DNA of 58,680 bases from positions 1 through 58,680 of the forward strand of contig CAIRYQ010000026.1 of the NCBI GenBank assembly GCA_903882875.1. The letters are read 5' to 3'. This DNA comes from an uncultured Spartobacteria bacterium (GTDB lineage Bacteria > Verrucomicrobiota > Verrucomicrobiia > Chthoniobacterales > Chthoniobacteraceae). Positions 43,504 through 52,473 of this stretch are shown here, piece after piece. The notes under the pieces are model-generated. The model saw nothing but the letters and a program-made list of their open reading frames with translations. It was not told where the DNA came from and made no database searches. The translations under genes were made by a program, and so were the position numbers. Each line of letters starts with the position of its first letter. Within the stretch, counting starts at the first letter, position 1.

Positions 43504-43983
43504 ATGGACAAAATCCTGCCGCTCCTGCGCAAAAATGCGCGCGCTTCCGTCGCCGATCTCGCGAAGGCTTCCAGCCTGAGCGAAGCGGACGTGGCCGCAC
43601 ACATCGCGAGGCTGGAGCACGACGGCGTGGTGCTCGGCTACCAGGCGATCGTAGACCCGGAGAAAATCGCGCGCGAAAGCGTGACGGCGGTGATCGAGGT
43701 GAAGCTCACGCCGGAACGCGACGGCGGCTTCAACAAACTGGCCGAGCGCATTTCCAAATTTCCCGAGGTGCAGAGCTGCTACCTGATGAGCGGCGGCTAT
43801 GATCTCATGGTCGTGGTCGAGGGACGCACGCTGCACGAGGTGGCGGGATTTGTAAGCGAGAAGCTGAGCACGCAGAAGGGTGTGATTTCGACGGGCACGC
43901 ATTTCCGCCTGCGCGCCTACAAGGAGAATGGCGTGGAGCTAAAAAAGGAGAACGGCCCCGAGCGGCTGTCCGTCGCGCCGTGA
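43504..43983 (+). CDS. Lrp/AsnC-family transcriptional regulator
   Basis: A 159-residue regulator. Residues 1-50 are the helix-turn-helix (ILPLLRKNARASVADLAKAS, LSEADVAAHIARLEHDGVV) and the ASNC/ACT-like sensor domain follows (about 65-140; AVIEVKLTPERDGGFNKLAE, SGGYDLMVVVEG). It differs from the classical type by a degenerate first helix (no LD--D--IL). Such regulators bind an amino acid and control linked genes; the aminotransferase 217 bp downstream is the natural target. The 206-bp repeat element lies between them. Confidence 0.88.
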   Translation: MDKILPLLRKNARASVADLAKASSLSEADVAAHIARLEHDGVVLGYQAIVDPEKIARESVTAVIEVKLTPERDGGFNKLAERISKFPEVQSCYLMSGGYDLMVVVEGRTLHEVAGFVSEKLSTQKGVISTGTHFRLRAYKENGVELKKENGPERLSVAP

Positions 43984-43989
43984 GTGCAT

Positions 43990-44195
43990 TTAAGATCTCG
44001 GATTTTGGACTTAAGATTTGGGCGGCGCGAGCTCGGTAGCCGTGCGTTTCGCGCGAGGCGCGACATTTTGCCGCGAGGCAAAGACAAGACGCACGGCACT
44101 CCAAAAAAACTTCCGCAAGCAGCTGCTCGCGCTGCGTCCACGACCTGCGCGAGCGTGCCCCGCAAAAATCTTAAATCCCAAATCTGAAATCTAAA
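43990..44195. repeat. 206-bp inverted-repeat element with heptamer arms
   Basis: Each end is four 7-bp units: TTAAGAT, CTCGGAT, TTTGGAC, TTAAGAT at 43990-44017, and ATCTTAA, ATCCCAA, ATCTGAA, ATCTAAA at 44168-44195. The outer 46 bases pair with the other end at 36 positions. Inside, GCCGTGCGT (44039-44047) pairs with ACGCACGGC (44089-44097) and encloses two perfect hairpins (44049-44063 and 44067-44082), a three-way-junction shape. AGCAGCTGCT at about 44117 is a 10-bp palindrome. The element starts 7 bp after one stop and ends 6 bp before the next ATG. Local AT content at its ends stands out. Confidence 0.75.
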
Positions 44196-44200
44196 ATTCC

Positions 44201-45373
44201 ATGACTCTTTCCAAACACATCGCAAACCACGTCCGCGAGATTCCCCGCTCGGGAATCCGCGACTTTTTTGAAATCGTCCAGACGATGGCCGACGTGATCT
44301 CACTCGGCATCGGCGAACCCGATTTTCACACGCCGTGGCGGATCCGCGAGGCGGCCATCTACGGGCTCGAACGCGGGCACACGGGCTACACGTCGAATCT
44401 CGGCCTGCCGAAATTGCGCGAGCGGATCGCTCAGTATGTGCAGAAGCATTTTCACGTCAGCTACGATCCGGCGACGGAGATCATCGTGACGGTCGGCGTG
44501 AGCGAGGCAATCGATCTCGCGCTGCGCGCGCTTTTGAACCCCGGCGACGAGGTGCTCTACCACGAGCCTTGCTACGTGAGCTACAGCCCGAGCGTGGTGC
44601 TCGCGCACGGCGTGCCGGTTGCGGTGCCGACGTTTGCGAAGGACAACTTCCGCATGACGTCCGAGGAACTCGCGAAACTCATCACGCCAAGATCGAAAGT
44701 GCTGATGATGAATTTCCCCTGCAACCCAACCGGTGCCACGCAGACGCGCGAGGAACTGGAAAAAATCGCGGCACTGTGCGTAAAGCACGATCTCGTCGTG
44801 CTCACGGACGAAATTTACAGCGAGCTGACCTACGACGGCGCACAGCACGTGAGCATCGCGTCGCTGCCGGGGATGCGCGAGCGCACGGTGTTTTTGCACG
44901 GCTTCTCGAAGGCGTTTGCGATGACGGGATTTCGCGTCGGCTACGCGTGCGCGCCGCCCGCGCTCACCGAGGCCATGATGAAGGTGCATCAGTATGCGAT
45001 CCTTTGCGCGAACACGATGGCGCAGGACGCCGCGATCGAGGCGCTCGAAAGTGGTGACGGCGACGTGGCGATGATGCGCAAGGAATACGAGGCGCGGCGG
45101 AATTTCATCGTGCGAAGTTTGAACGATATCGGACTGCCGTGCTTCAAGCCACTTGGGGCATTTTATGTTTTTCCGGACATCCGCAGCACGGGGCTCACGA
45201 GCAAGGAATTTTCGCTGCGACTTTTGCAGGAGAAAAAAGTCGCGTGCGTGCCGGGCCCGGCGTTCGGCGTGAGCGGCGAAGGCCACGTGCGGTGCAGCTA
45301 CGCGACTTCGATGGAGAAGATCAAAATCGCGATGGAACGCATGGCGGAATTTATCGCGGAGGTGCGAAAGTGA
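44201..45373 (+). CDS. PLP-dependent class I/II aminotransferase
   Basis: A 390-residue fold-type I aminotransferase. Key parts: ISLGIGEPDFHTPWRIREAA near the N-terminus, the cofactor pocket (VTVGVSEAIDLALRAL), the substrate carboxylate region NFPCNPTGATQTREEL, LTDEIYSELTYDG with the Asp and Tyr, and the Schiff-base Lys in HGFSKAFAMTGFRVGY. The likely acceptor is an aromatic or branched amino acid, as in the AspB/AraT group, but not certain. It follows the Lrp-type regulator and overlaps the nucleotidyltransferase by four bases. Confidence 0.88.
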   Translation: MTLSKHIANHVREIPRSGIRDFFEIVQTMADVISLGIGEPDFHTPWRIREAAIYGLERGHTGYTSNLGLPKLRERIAQYVQKHFHVSYDPATEIIVTVGVSEAIDLALRALLNPGDEVLYHEPCYVSYSPSVVLAHGVPVAVPTFAKDNFRMTSEELAKLITPRSKVLMMNFPCNPTGATQTREELEKIAALCVKHDLVVLTDEIYSELTYDGAQHVSIASLPGMRERTVFLHGFSKAFAMTGFRVGYACAPPALTEAMMKVHQYAILCANTMAQDAAIEALESGDGDVAMMRKEYEARRNFIVRSLNDIGLPCFKPLGAFYVFPDIRSTGLTSKEFSLRLLQEKKVACVPGPAFGVSGEGHVRCSYATSMEKIKIAMERMAEFIAEVRK

Positions 45374-46083
45374 GCGCAGCAAAAGTCACCAAGGCCGTGC
45401 TCCTCGCCGCAGGCAAGGGCACGCGGATGAAGGAACTCACGAACGAATTGCCGAAGCCGATGCTCGAAGTGCGCGGTAAGCCGATTTTGCTGCACATCGT
45501 CGAGGGACTGCGCGCCGCGGGCGTGACGGATTTCTGCATCATCGTCGGCTACCGCGCGGATGTGGTGCGCGATTTTTTCGGCGATGGATCGAAGTTCGGC
45601 GTGCGCGTGAGCTACGAGACGCAGGTCGTGCAGGACGGCACGGGGCGCGTGCTGGAACTCGCGAAAAATTTCGCCGGCAGCGATCCGTTCGTGCTGAGCT
45701 ACGGCGACATTTTGATCAACCCGGCGAACTACGCGCGGCTCACCGAACTCGACGCCGAGGGTATCGTGACCGTGAAGCACAACGAGGGCGAGATCGCGAA
45801 AGGCGGATGCGTTGTGGTGAATGCGAACTTCGAGTTGACCGACCTGATCGAGAAGCCCGTCGGCACTGCGCCGAGCCCGTGGTACAACGCTGGCGTGTAC
45901 ACGTTTCGCCCGAGCGTCTTCGATTTTACAGCGCGGCTGAAACTTTCTCCGCGCGGCGAATACGAACTCACCGACGCCATCCGCAATCTCGCGCTCAGCG
46001 GCAAGACCGTGCAGGTCGTGGAACTCAGCGGCGATTGGGCCGACGTGCGCGATCCGGAAGTGCTGGCGGCATTGAACCGGTAA
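45370..46083 (+). CDS. sugar-phosphate nucleotidyltransferase (NTP_transferase)
   Basis: A 237-residue enzyme starting GTG at 45370, overlapping the previous stop by GTGA. The nucleotide loop is LLAAGKGTRMKELTNELPKP, then LSYGDILINPANYARL and EKPVGTAPSPWYNAGVY, typical of glucose-1-phosphate thymidylyl/cytidylyl-type transferases without the extra domain of GlmU. Product likely an activated sugar for the envelope. The operon pairing with an aminotransferase suggests amino-sugar synthesis, but the aminotransferase does not look like a sugar type, so this is only a possibility. Confidence 0.85.
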   Translation: MSAAKVTKAVLLAAGKGTRMKELTNELPKPMLEVRGKPILLHIVEGLRAAGVTDFCIIVGYRADVVRDFFGDGSKFGVRVSYETQVVQDGTGRVLELAKNFAGSDPFVLSYGDILINPANYARLTELDAEGIVTVKHNEGEIAKGGCVVVNANFELTDLIEKPVGTAPSPWYNAGVYTFRPSVFDFTARLKLSPRGEYELTDAIRNLALSGKTVQVVELSGDWADVRDPEVLAALNR

Positions 46084-46149
46084 AGCCCGGCAAAGCCCGA
46101 TCTCCCCGGCCTGACGCAAGAACGCCGCATTCGGATGAAAATGGCGGGG

Positions 46150-46165
46150 TTCAAATTATTTTGAA
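46150..46165. promoter_or_regulatory. 16-bp AT palindrome upstream of the DUF1501 gene
   Basis: TTCAAA-TTAT-TTTGAA at 46150-46165 stands in a GC-rich setting, 116 bp before the ATG, with an AT-rich run (GATTTTTTG) shortly after. It may be an operator or a -10/-35 region. I cannot assign a regulator. Confidence 0.3.
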
Positions 46166-46280
46166 TCGGGCTGATTTTTTGCTAGCCAAGGGATGCAAAG
46201 TGTGTGCAATTTACGATAGCCGTGGGTTCCACTACCCGGCGATCAACGTCCACACAAAAAACAAAACCCAGAAATCCATC

Positions 46281-47723
46281 ATGAGCACTCCGAACCGTCC
46301 GACTGAAAAATACATCCGCGAACACTCACCGTCCGCGGAAGACATCATCTTCACACGCCGCCAATTCCTGCTCCGCACTGGCATGGGCTTCGGCGGCATG
46401 AGCCTCGCCGCGCTGTTTGGCATCAATCCTTGGGCGGAAGGCGCCTCGGCACTGAATCCCGGTGGCCTGAAGGTCGCGAACCCCCTCGCGCCGAAGCAGC
46501 CGCATTTCCCGGCGAAGGCAAAACACATCATCCATATTTTCGCATCGGGCGGCCCTACGCAAGTGGACACGTGGGATCCGAAGCCGGAGTTGACGAAGTT
46601 TGACGGCAAGAGCATCCCCGGGCATGATGGGCTCGCGTTTGGCTCGCCGTTCAAATTCACGAAGCAGGGCAAGAGCGGTGTCGAGGTGAACATGGAGGTC
46701 TTTCCAAAGCTCGGCGCGCTGATTGACGACATCGCAGTCATCCGTTCGCTGTGGACGGACATTCCGGCGCATGAAGTCGCCCAGCGTTTCATGAACACGG
46801 GTTCGCTCCAGCTTCCCAAGCCCTCGTTCGGCTCGTGGGTGGTGTACGGCCTCGGCACGGACAATCAGAACATGCCCGGCTTCGTGACCATCGGCGGACG
46901 TCCCGAGTGGCGCCAGTCGTCTTTCCTGCCCGGCACTTATCAAGGTGTGAATGTGAACTACTCGCGCGGCATGAATCTCGACAACGTGATTCTGAACATC
47001 CGCAACCAGTTCAGCCCGATGGAGCGCCAGCGCCGTCAGCTCGACCTCGTCAAGGATCTCAACAAGATGCACGCCGCCGCGCTCCAAAAGGACGCGCAGC
47101 TTGAGGCTCGCATTGAGGCGTTTGAAATGGCGTTCAAGATGCAGACCGAGGCGACCGAAGCGTTCGACATCACGAAGGAACCCGACAACATTCAGGAAGA
47201 ATACGGCAAGACCGACCTCGGCTCGAAGCTCCTCGTCGCCCGCCGCCTCGTCGAGCGCGGTGTCCGTTTCGTCCAGGTGGAAGCTGGCGGATGGGACATG
47301 CATGGAAATATCCAGACCGCCCTGCCCGCGACCGGCGGACGTCTCGACACGCCCGCTGCAGCACTCATCAACGACCTCAAGCAGCGTGGCCTGCTCGACT
47401 CGACGCTCATCATCTGGGGCGGCGAATTCGGACGCACCGTCACTGCCGACCGCAACGGCAATGCCAACCCTGGCCGCGATCACAACGGTCGCGCAATGGT
47501 CGCATGGATGGCTGGCGGCGGCGTCAAGGGCGGTCAGGCCTATGGCTCAACCGACGAATTCGGCTCCAAGGCCGTGGAAAACAAGGTTCACATCCATGAC
47601 TTGCACGCCACGCAACTCGCGTTGCTCGGCTTTGACCACGAGAAACTCACCTACCGCTACAATGGCCGCGACTTCCGCTTTACCGACAACTACGGCAAGG
47701 TCGTGAAGGCGCTCGTCGGCTAA
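46281..47723 (+). CDS. DUF1501 family protein, paired with DUF1549/1553
   Basis: A 480-residue protein with a twin-Arg-like start (TRRQFLLRTGMGFGGMSLAA; only two Arg) and the DUF1501 core: HIIHIFASGGPTQVDTWDPK, HDGLAFGSPFKFTKQGKSG, FVQVEAGGWDMHGN, and GGEFGRTVTADRNGNANPGR with the usual WGGEFGRT motif. The final third binds metal in the alkaline-phosphatase-like way. It precedes the DUF1549/1553 gene, with a strong terminator between them, so the two are probably separate transcripts of one functional pair. The usual order is the reverse. Confidence 0.9.
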   Translation: MSTPNRPTEKYIREHSPSAEDIIFTRRQFLLRTGMGFGGMSLAALFGINPWAEGASALNPGGLKVANPLAPKQPHFPAKAKHIIHIFASGGPTQVDTWDPKPELTKFDGKSIPGHDGLAFGSPFKFTKQGKSGVEVNMEVFPKLGALIDDIAVIRSLWTDIPAHEVAQRFMNTGSLQLPKPSFGSWVVYGLGTDNQNMPGFVTIGGRPEWRQSSFLPGTYQGVNVNYSRGMNLDNVILNIRNQFSPMERQRRQLDLVKDLNKMHAAALQKDAQLEARIEAFEMAFKMQTEATEAFDITKEPDNIQEEYGKTDLGSKLLVARRLVERGVRFVQVEAGGWDMHGNIQTALPATGGRLDTPAAALINDLKQRGLLDSTLIIWGGEFGRTVTADRNGNANPGRDHNGRAMVAWMAGGGVKGGQAYGSTDEFGSKAVENKVHIHDLHATQLALLGFDHEKLTYRYNGRDFRFTDNYGKVVKALVG

Positions 47724-47751
47724 CTGCGGACGCTGGAACAGCATTCTGCTC

Positions 47752-47795
47752 AGCGCCCGCCGGAAGCCGAGGCCTCCGGCGGGCGCTTTCCTTTT
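47752..47795 (+). terminator. rho-independent terminator after DUF1501
   Basis: AGCGCCCGCCGGA (47752-47764) and TCCGGCGGGCGCT (47775-47787) form a perfect 13-bp stem with a 10-nt loop, followed by TTTCCTTTT. Confidence 0.85.
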
Positions 47796-47874
47796 CAAAC
47801 AACAACTCCGACATTGATTCGCCGACGTTCGCGCGCATAATTTTTCCGCACCCAAAACCCTCGTTCCTTCATCC

Positions 47875-50800
47875 ATGAGCAAGACAAAACCCGCATTCAT
47901 CCTCACCGGAGCGCTCGCACTCGCGTTTCCGACATTTGCAGACGAGCCGACCAAGGAGCAGCTCGATTTTTTCCAAGGCAAAATCCTCCCGATTCTGAGT
48001 GACAAGTGCTACAAGTGCCACAGCCTTGAGTCCGGCAAGAGCAAGGGCGGCCTCACGGTCGATCTTGCTGCGGCCACGCTCAAGGGCGGTGACACCGGCC
48101 CCGGCATCGTCCCCGGCGCCCCCTCGAAATCACTCATCTACAAGGCCGTCACTTACGAGGATAAGGACATGCAGATGCCGCCCTCAAGCAGCGGCGGAAA
48201 ACTCGATGCGCAGCAAATCGCTGACATCGCCGCATGGATCAAGATGGGCGCGCCTGATCCGCGCAAGGACGCAGCCAAGGCCAAAAAGCTCAGCGGCCTG
48301 AACGACAGCGCCCGCAAACACTGGGCCTACCAGCTTCCGAAAAACTGGCTCCGGGTCAAGATCCCGGTGAACAAGAACCAGATCTGGTGCCGGACCCCGA
48401 TTGACGCGTTCATTCTCCAGAAGCTCGAGGAAAAGGGAATGCTCCCCTCGCCTGATGCGAACCGCGAAATTCTCCTCCGCCGCGCCTACTACGATCTCAT
48501 CGGCCTCCCGCCGAGCCCGGCGCAAATCGAGGCATTCCTCTCCGACAAGTCGCCAAACGCTTGGGAAAAGGTCATTGATGGCCTCCTTGCCAGCCCGCAC
48601 TACGGCGAGCGATGGGCTCGCTACTGGCTGAATTCCGCCCGTTATGCCGACACGATCGGCGGCGACGCGAATGTGAACAACGGCCGCCAGGACTACCGCT
48701 ATCCGAACGCGTGGACATACCGCGACTACGTCGTCCGCGCCTACAACGAGGACAAGCCCTACAACCAGTTCATCATCGAGCAACTCGCGGCCGACCACGT
48801 TTACCCAGTCCAACCCATCACCCAGGCGATGCCCACGGGCAAGATGGGCAAGGCACCGAAGCCCCCGGTAAAGAAGCCGGACACGGTCGCCGTAGCAAAG
48901 ACCGACTCCACGATGATGGAAGGCGGCAGTGTCGGCGTCTCCGAAGGCAAGGAAACCCAAGGCAACTCGAATCTCGCCGCGCTCGGCTTCCTCACCGTCG
49001 GCATGCGCTTCAACAACGCAAACGACAACATTGACGACAAGATCAACGTGTTCTCGAAGGCGTTCCTCGGCGTCACCGTCGCGTGCGCCCGCTGCCACGA
49101 CCACATGTTCGACCCCGTCCCGCAGGCGGACTACTACGCCATCCACGGCATCTTCGCGAGCAGCGAGGAACCGGTGGAGGAGGAACGTCCCGTCATCGCG
49201 AAGGCCGATCCCTCGGCAAAGGCCGACTTCGAGAAAAAAATCGCTGGTGTCGTCAAGGAAAACCGTGACCTCTACTACCGTGAAGTCGAGCATTTCCTCT
49301 CCATGCTTCACGCGAAGCCGGCAGATTACATGCAGGCTTCCATGCTCGGCGGCCGGATGGCTGGCAAAAACGCCGAAGCCCGTCAGGAGATCATCAAGAA
49401 GGCAGATCTCGACGTTCCGTTCACGAACTTCTTCGCGCGTGTCATGCGCCCGGAAAATCCCGTCTACGGCCCGCTTAAGAAACTCGAATCGCTCAGCGAA
49501 AGTGAGTTTGCATCCAAAGGCGCGGCGACCATCGCCGAGATGAAAAAGGGAGGCCGCTACAATGCCATCGTCATCGACGAACTCACCAAGGCCAACCCGC
49601 ATTCACACTACGAAGTCGTCGCCGCCTACGAATCCCTGCTCAAGCGCATGACGCCGAAGCTGAAGCCCTTCATCGCGGCGTTCAAGGAAGCCTCCACCGA
49701 TACCGTCTCGGGCTTCACTCCGGCGGAAGTCGAACTGCTCTCCGGGCCGTTCGCGATAGTCACCGCCCCGAACGCCACGACCGACTGGGTTCGCAGCGCC
49801 ATCGGCACATGGAACAATCAGATGACCGGTCGTGCGAGGTTCGCCTTCGCGAAAATCAACGACCTTGAGCTCACCAATCCCGGTGCCCCGTCCCGTGCGA
49901 TGGTCATGGTGGACAAGTCCAGCCCCAAGAATTCGCAGCTCCTCCTCCGCGGCCAGGCAGGCACGCCCGGCGGAGAGGTTCCGCGCGGTTTCCTCAGCAT
50001 CCTCGGTCAGGACGGCAAGCGCGACCAGTTCACTGGCGGCAGCGGACGTCTCGAACTCGCCAAGGCAATCGCCAACAAGGACAACCCGCTCACAGGACGC
50101 GTCGTTGTGAACCGTGTCTGGCTCCAGCACTTCGGCGAGGGCTTCGTTCGCACGCCCGATGACCTCGGCGTGATGAGCGAAAAGCCCACGCACCCTGAGC
50201 TGATTGATTATCTCGCCAGTTGGTTCGTGGATGAAAAGGGCGCAAACTGGAGCATCAAAAAACTGCACAAGTTCATCATGCTCTCCCGTGTCTATCAGGA
50301 GAGCAGCTACACCCGCGCCGACTACGAAGTCATGGAGCCGGACAACCGCCTCCTCTGGCGTGCAAATGTCCGCCGCCTTGACTTCGAATCGTTCCGCGAC
50401 TCGCTGCTCGCCATGTCCGGCCGCCTCGATCCGAAAATGGGAGGTCAGCCCGTCAACATCACCGACGAGCCCTACAGCTACCGCCGCAGCATCTACGGCT
50501 ACATTGACCGCGGCAACGTGCCGGAGATCATGTATATCTTCGACTTCAGCGATCCCGACATGCCGAACACCAAGCGTTCGACCACCGTCGTGCCGCAGCA
50601 GGCGCTCTTCCTCATGAACAGCCCGATCGCCGTGGACGTCGCACGCCGCGTCATCGCACGCAGCGAATTTGCACGCGCGGACAACGATCTGCGCCGCGTC
50701 TTCGCGCTTTACCGGATCATGTTCCAGCGCCAGCCCGCCCCGAGGGAGATCGAAATCGGCATCAACTTCGTGAACAAGGAAAAACAGAAGCAAGCCGAGG

Positions 50801-50997
50801 TGGACAAGGAGGCTCCTTCGATCGCCAAGAAGAACGCGGAAATCCAGAAACGCGTGGACGACCTTGCCAAGCGTGACAACGACGCCAAGCGCGCCGTCCA
50901 GAACAGCGGCGAAATCGTCGAGCGCAAGCCGCTCAAGCCTTGGGAAGCCTACGCGCACGCCCTGCTCTTCGCGAACGAGGCCATCTACGTGAACTGA
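47875..50997 (+). CDS. PSCyt1-DUF1549-DUF1553 protein (planctomycete cytochrome type)
   Basis: A 1040-residue exported protein, signal to about residue 22. A cytochrome c domain follows (Cys45-Tyr-Lys-Cys48-His49), then DUF1549 (about 165-380, with the internal CARCHDHMFDP motif and ARYWLNSARYADTIGG), an insert with Lys/Pro runs, and DUF1553 (about 720-980; RDQFTGGSGRLELAKAIA, LQHFGEGFVRTPDDLG, RRSIYGYIDRGNVPE, STTVVPQQALFLMNSP). It works with DUF1501 in a complex found throughout this superphylum and tied to sulfated polysaccharide use by genetic context; the reaction is unproven. It ends at a terminator (51019). Confidence 0.9.
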   Translation: MSKTKPAFILTGALALAFPTFADEPTKEQLDFFQGKILPILSDKCYKCHSLESGKSKGGLTVDLAAATLKGGDTGPGIVPGAPSKSLIYKAVTYEDKDMQMPPSSSGGKLDAQQIADIAAWIKMGAPDPRKDAAKAKKLSGLNDSARKHWAYQLPKNWLRVKIPVNKNQIWCRTPIDAFILQKLEEKGMLPSPDANREILLRRAYYDLIGLPPSPAQIEAFLSDKSPNAWEKVIDGLLASPHYGERWARYWLNSARYADTIGGDANVNNGRQDYRYPNAWTYRDYVVRAYNEDKPYNQFIIEQLAADHVYPVQPITQAMPTGKMGKAPKPPVKKPDTVAVAKTDSTMMEGGSVGVSEGKETQGNSNLAALGFLTVGMRFNNANDNIDDKINVFSKAFLGVTVACARCHDHMFDPVPQADYYAIHGIFASSEEPVEEERPVIAKADPSAKADFEKKIAGVVKENRDLYYREVEHFLSMLHAKPADYMQASMLGGRMAGKNAEARQEIIKKADLDVPFTNFFARVMRPENPVYGPLKKLESLSESEFASKGAATIAEMKKGGRYNAIVIDELTKANPHSHYEVVAAYESLLKRMTPKLKPFIAAFKEASTDTVSGFTPAEVELLSGPFAIVTAPNATTDWVRSAIGTWNNQMTGRARFAFAKINDLELTNPGAPSRAMVMVDKSSPKNSQLLLRGQAGTPGGEVPRGFLSILGQDGKRDQFTGGSGRLELAKAIANKDNPLTGRVVVNRVWLQHFGEGFVRTPDDLGVMSEKPTHPELIDYLASWFVDEKGANWSIKKLHKFIMLSRVYQESSYTRADYEVMEPDNRLLWRANVRRLDFESFRDSLLAMSGRLDPKMGGQPVNITDEPYSYRRSIYGYIDRGNVPEIMYIFDFSDPDMPNTKRSTTVVPQQALFLMNSPIAVDVARRVIARSEFARADNDLRRVFALYRIMFQRQPAPREIEIGINFVNKEKQKQAEVDKEAPSIAKKNAEIQKRVDDLAKRDNDAKRAVQNSGEIVERKPLKPWEAYAHALLFANEAIYVN

Positions 50998-51018
50998 CCG
51001 GGCTCACAGCCGATTCAG

Positions 51019-51053
51019 AAAAGGGCGCACCTTCATCGGTGCGCCCTTTTTCT
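51019..51053 (+). terminator. rho-independent terminator after DUF1549/1553
   Basis: AAAAGGGCGCACC at 51019-51031 pairs with GGTGCGCCCTTTT at 51038-51050, a 13-bp stem with a six-base loop, then a T run. Confidence 0.85.
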
Positions 51054-51080
51054 TTCCGCACGGATTGTGCGATCCTTCTC

Positions 51081-51127
51081 AACGCGGCTTGCGCGTTCTT
51101 TTTCACCGCGGTTTGCGCGTTTTCTTT
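51081..51127 (+). terminator. two tandem terminator-like hairpins, 24-bp period
   Basis: AACGCG-GCTTG-CGCGTT followed by CTTTTT (51081-51103) is repeated as ACCGCG-GTTTG-CGCGTT then TTCTTTT (51105-51127). The two copies are 24 bp apart and stand before the DUF1015 gene, directly after the 51019 terminator. They may be backup terminators or a leader repeat. Confidence 0.5.
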
Positions 51128-51176
51128 TCGTGCAATGCTTGCACCCGCGCCCCTGCCCCGCTACCACGCGCGCCCC

Positions 51177-52424
51177 ATGCTTCGCATCCGCGCTTTTCAA
51201 GGTCTCGTCCCCGATCCCACACAAGTCTCCGACATCGCCTGCGTCCCCTATGACGTGCTGAACACCGACGAGGCCCGCGTCCTCGCCGAGGGAAAACCGA
51301 ACACCCTCCTCCGAGTGGATCGCGCGGAACTCGAACTGCCCGCCGACACGAACCCCTACTCCGACGCCGTCTATGCGCGCGCAAAGGAAAACTTCCAGCG
51401 CCTCCAGCAGGTCGGCGCGCTCCGCCGCGAAAGTGCGCCCGCCATCTACCTCTACCAGCAGCGCATGGGCTCTCACGTGCAGACCGGCCTCGCCGCCGTG
51501 TGCCATGTGGACGACTACATCCACGAGCGCGCCGAAAACCCGCTCGCCCGCGACATCATCAAAAAGCACGAGCGCACGCGGCAGGACAAGGAGGACGACC
51601 GCACGAAGCTCATCGGCACACTGCGCGCCGACACCGGCCCCGTCTTCCTCACCTATCGCGGCACGGGGAAAATTGACGCCATCATCGCCGCCGAGACCGC
51701 CAAGTCCCCCGCGAACGACTTCACCGCGCCCGACGGCATCCGCCACACCGTCTGGCGCGTCACCGCGCCCGACACCATCGCCGCGCTCGTCTCCGAATTC
51801 GCAAAGCTCCCCGCCGCCTACGTCGCCGACGGCCACCACCGCACCGCCAGCGCCGCCCGCGTCGGCCTGGAACTGCGCGCGAAAGGCCGGTCCACGCCCG
51901 ACTCCGACTGGTTCCTCGCCGTCCTCTTCCCCGGCAGCCAGCTCCAGATCATGCCCTACAACCGCGCCGTGAAAGACCTGAACGGCCTCACGCCCGCGCA
52001 GTTCCTCGCCGCCGTGGAAAAGCAGTTCACCGTCACCCCGGACGCCACCGACACCCCCGCCAAGCCCGGCGACATCCGCATGTATCTCGGCGGAAAATGG
52101 TACGCCCTCGGCTGGCAGCACGCGCCCGATGCCGACCCCATCTCGCGCCTCGATGTCGAAGGCCTCCAGCAGCGCCTCCTCGCCCCCGTCCTCGGCATTG
52201 ATGACCCCCGCACCAGCAAGCGCATTGACTTCATCGGCGGCATCCGCGGCCCCGGCGAACTCGTGAAACTCGTGGATTCAGGAAAAGCAGCAGTTGCCTT
52301 CTCCATGTTCCCCACCACCGTCCAGCAGCTCATGGACATCGCCGACGCCGGCCAGATCATGCCCCCCAAGAGCACCTGGTTCGAGCCCAAGCTCCGCTCC
52401 GGCCTCTTCGTCCACACGTTCTGA
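51177..52424 (+). CDS. DUF1015 family protein
   Basis: A 415-residue cytosolic protein with DUF1015 wording: LRIRAFQGLVPDPTQVSDIA, VPYDVLNTDEARVLAEGKPN, RVDRAELELP, ARDIIKKHERTRQDKEDDRT, AAYVADGHHRTASAARV, and at the end DIADAGQIMPPKSTWFEPKL with SGLFVH. The two conserved His in DGHHRTASA suggest a metal or phosphate site, and members are often near serine biosynthesis genes, but not here. The start at 51177 is chosen because the fold begins with LRIRAF; the frame is open upstream through the terminators. Function unproven. Confidence 0.8.
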   Translation: MLRIRAFQGLVPDPTQVSDIACVPYDVLNTDEARVLAEGKPNTLLRVDRAELELPADTNPYSDAVYARAKENFQRLQQVGALRRESAPAIYLYQQRMGSHVQTGLAAVCHVDDYIHERAENPLARDIIKKHERTRQDKEDDRTKLIGTLRADTGPVFLTYRGTGKIDAIIAAETAKSPANDFTAPDGIRHTVWRVTAPDTIAALVSEFAKLPAAYVADGHHRTASAARVGLELRAKGRSTPDSDWFLAVLFPGSQLQIMPYNRAVKDLNGLTPAQFLAAVEKQFTVTPDATDTPAKPGDIRMYLGGKWYALGWQHAPDADPISRLDVEGLQQRLLAPVLGIDDPRTSKRIDFIGGIRGPGELVKLVDSGKAAVAFSMFPTTVQQLMDIADAGQIMPPKSTWFEPKLRSGLFVHTF

Positions 52425-52473
52425 AAAGTCGCCCCGCGTCGAAGTCTGCCAGACAGCGGTAGCGACGGATGGT

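Noticed and set aside
45139-46083. Aminotransferase-nucleotidyltransferase fusion or longer nucleotidyltransferase
   Set aside because: The long frame only overlaps the aminotransferase in another frame; GTGA at 45370 gives a natural start.
47752-47795. Possible member of the inverted-repeat element family
   Set aside because: Perfect 13-bp stem, short loop and T run are those of an ordinary terminator, with no periodic arms.
39540-50997. A polysaccharide-utilisation locus around the DUF1501/1553 genes
   Set aside because: No sulfatases, SusC/D or further hydrolases except one GH8 some distance away on the other strand; not enough for a locus.
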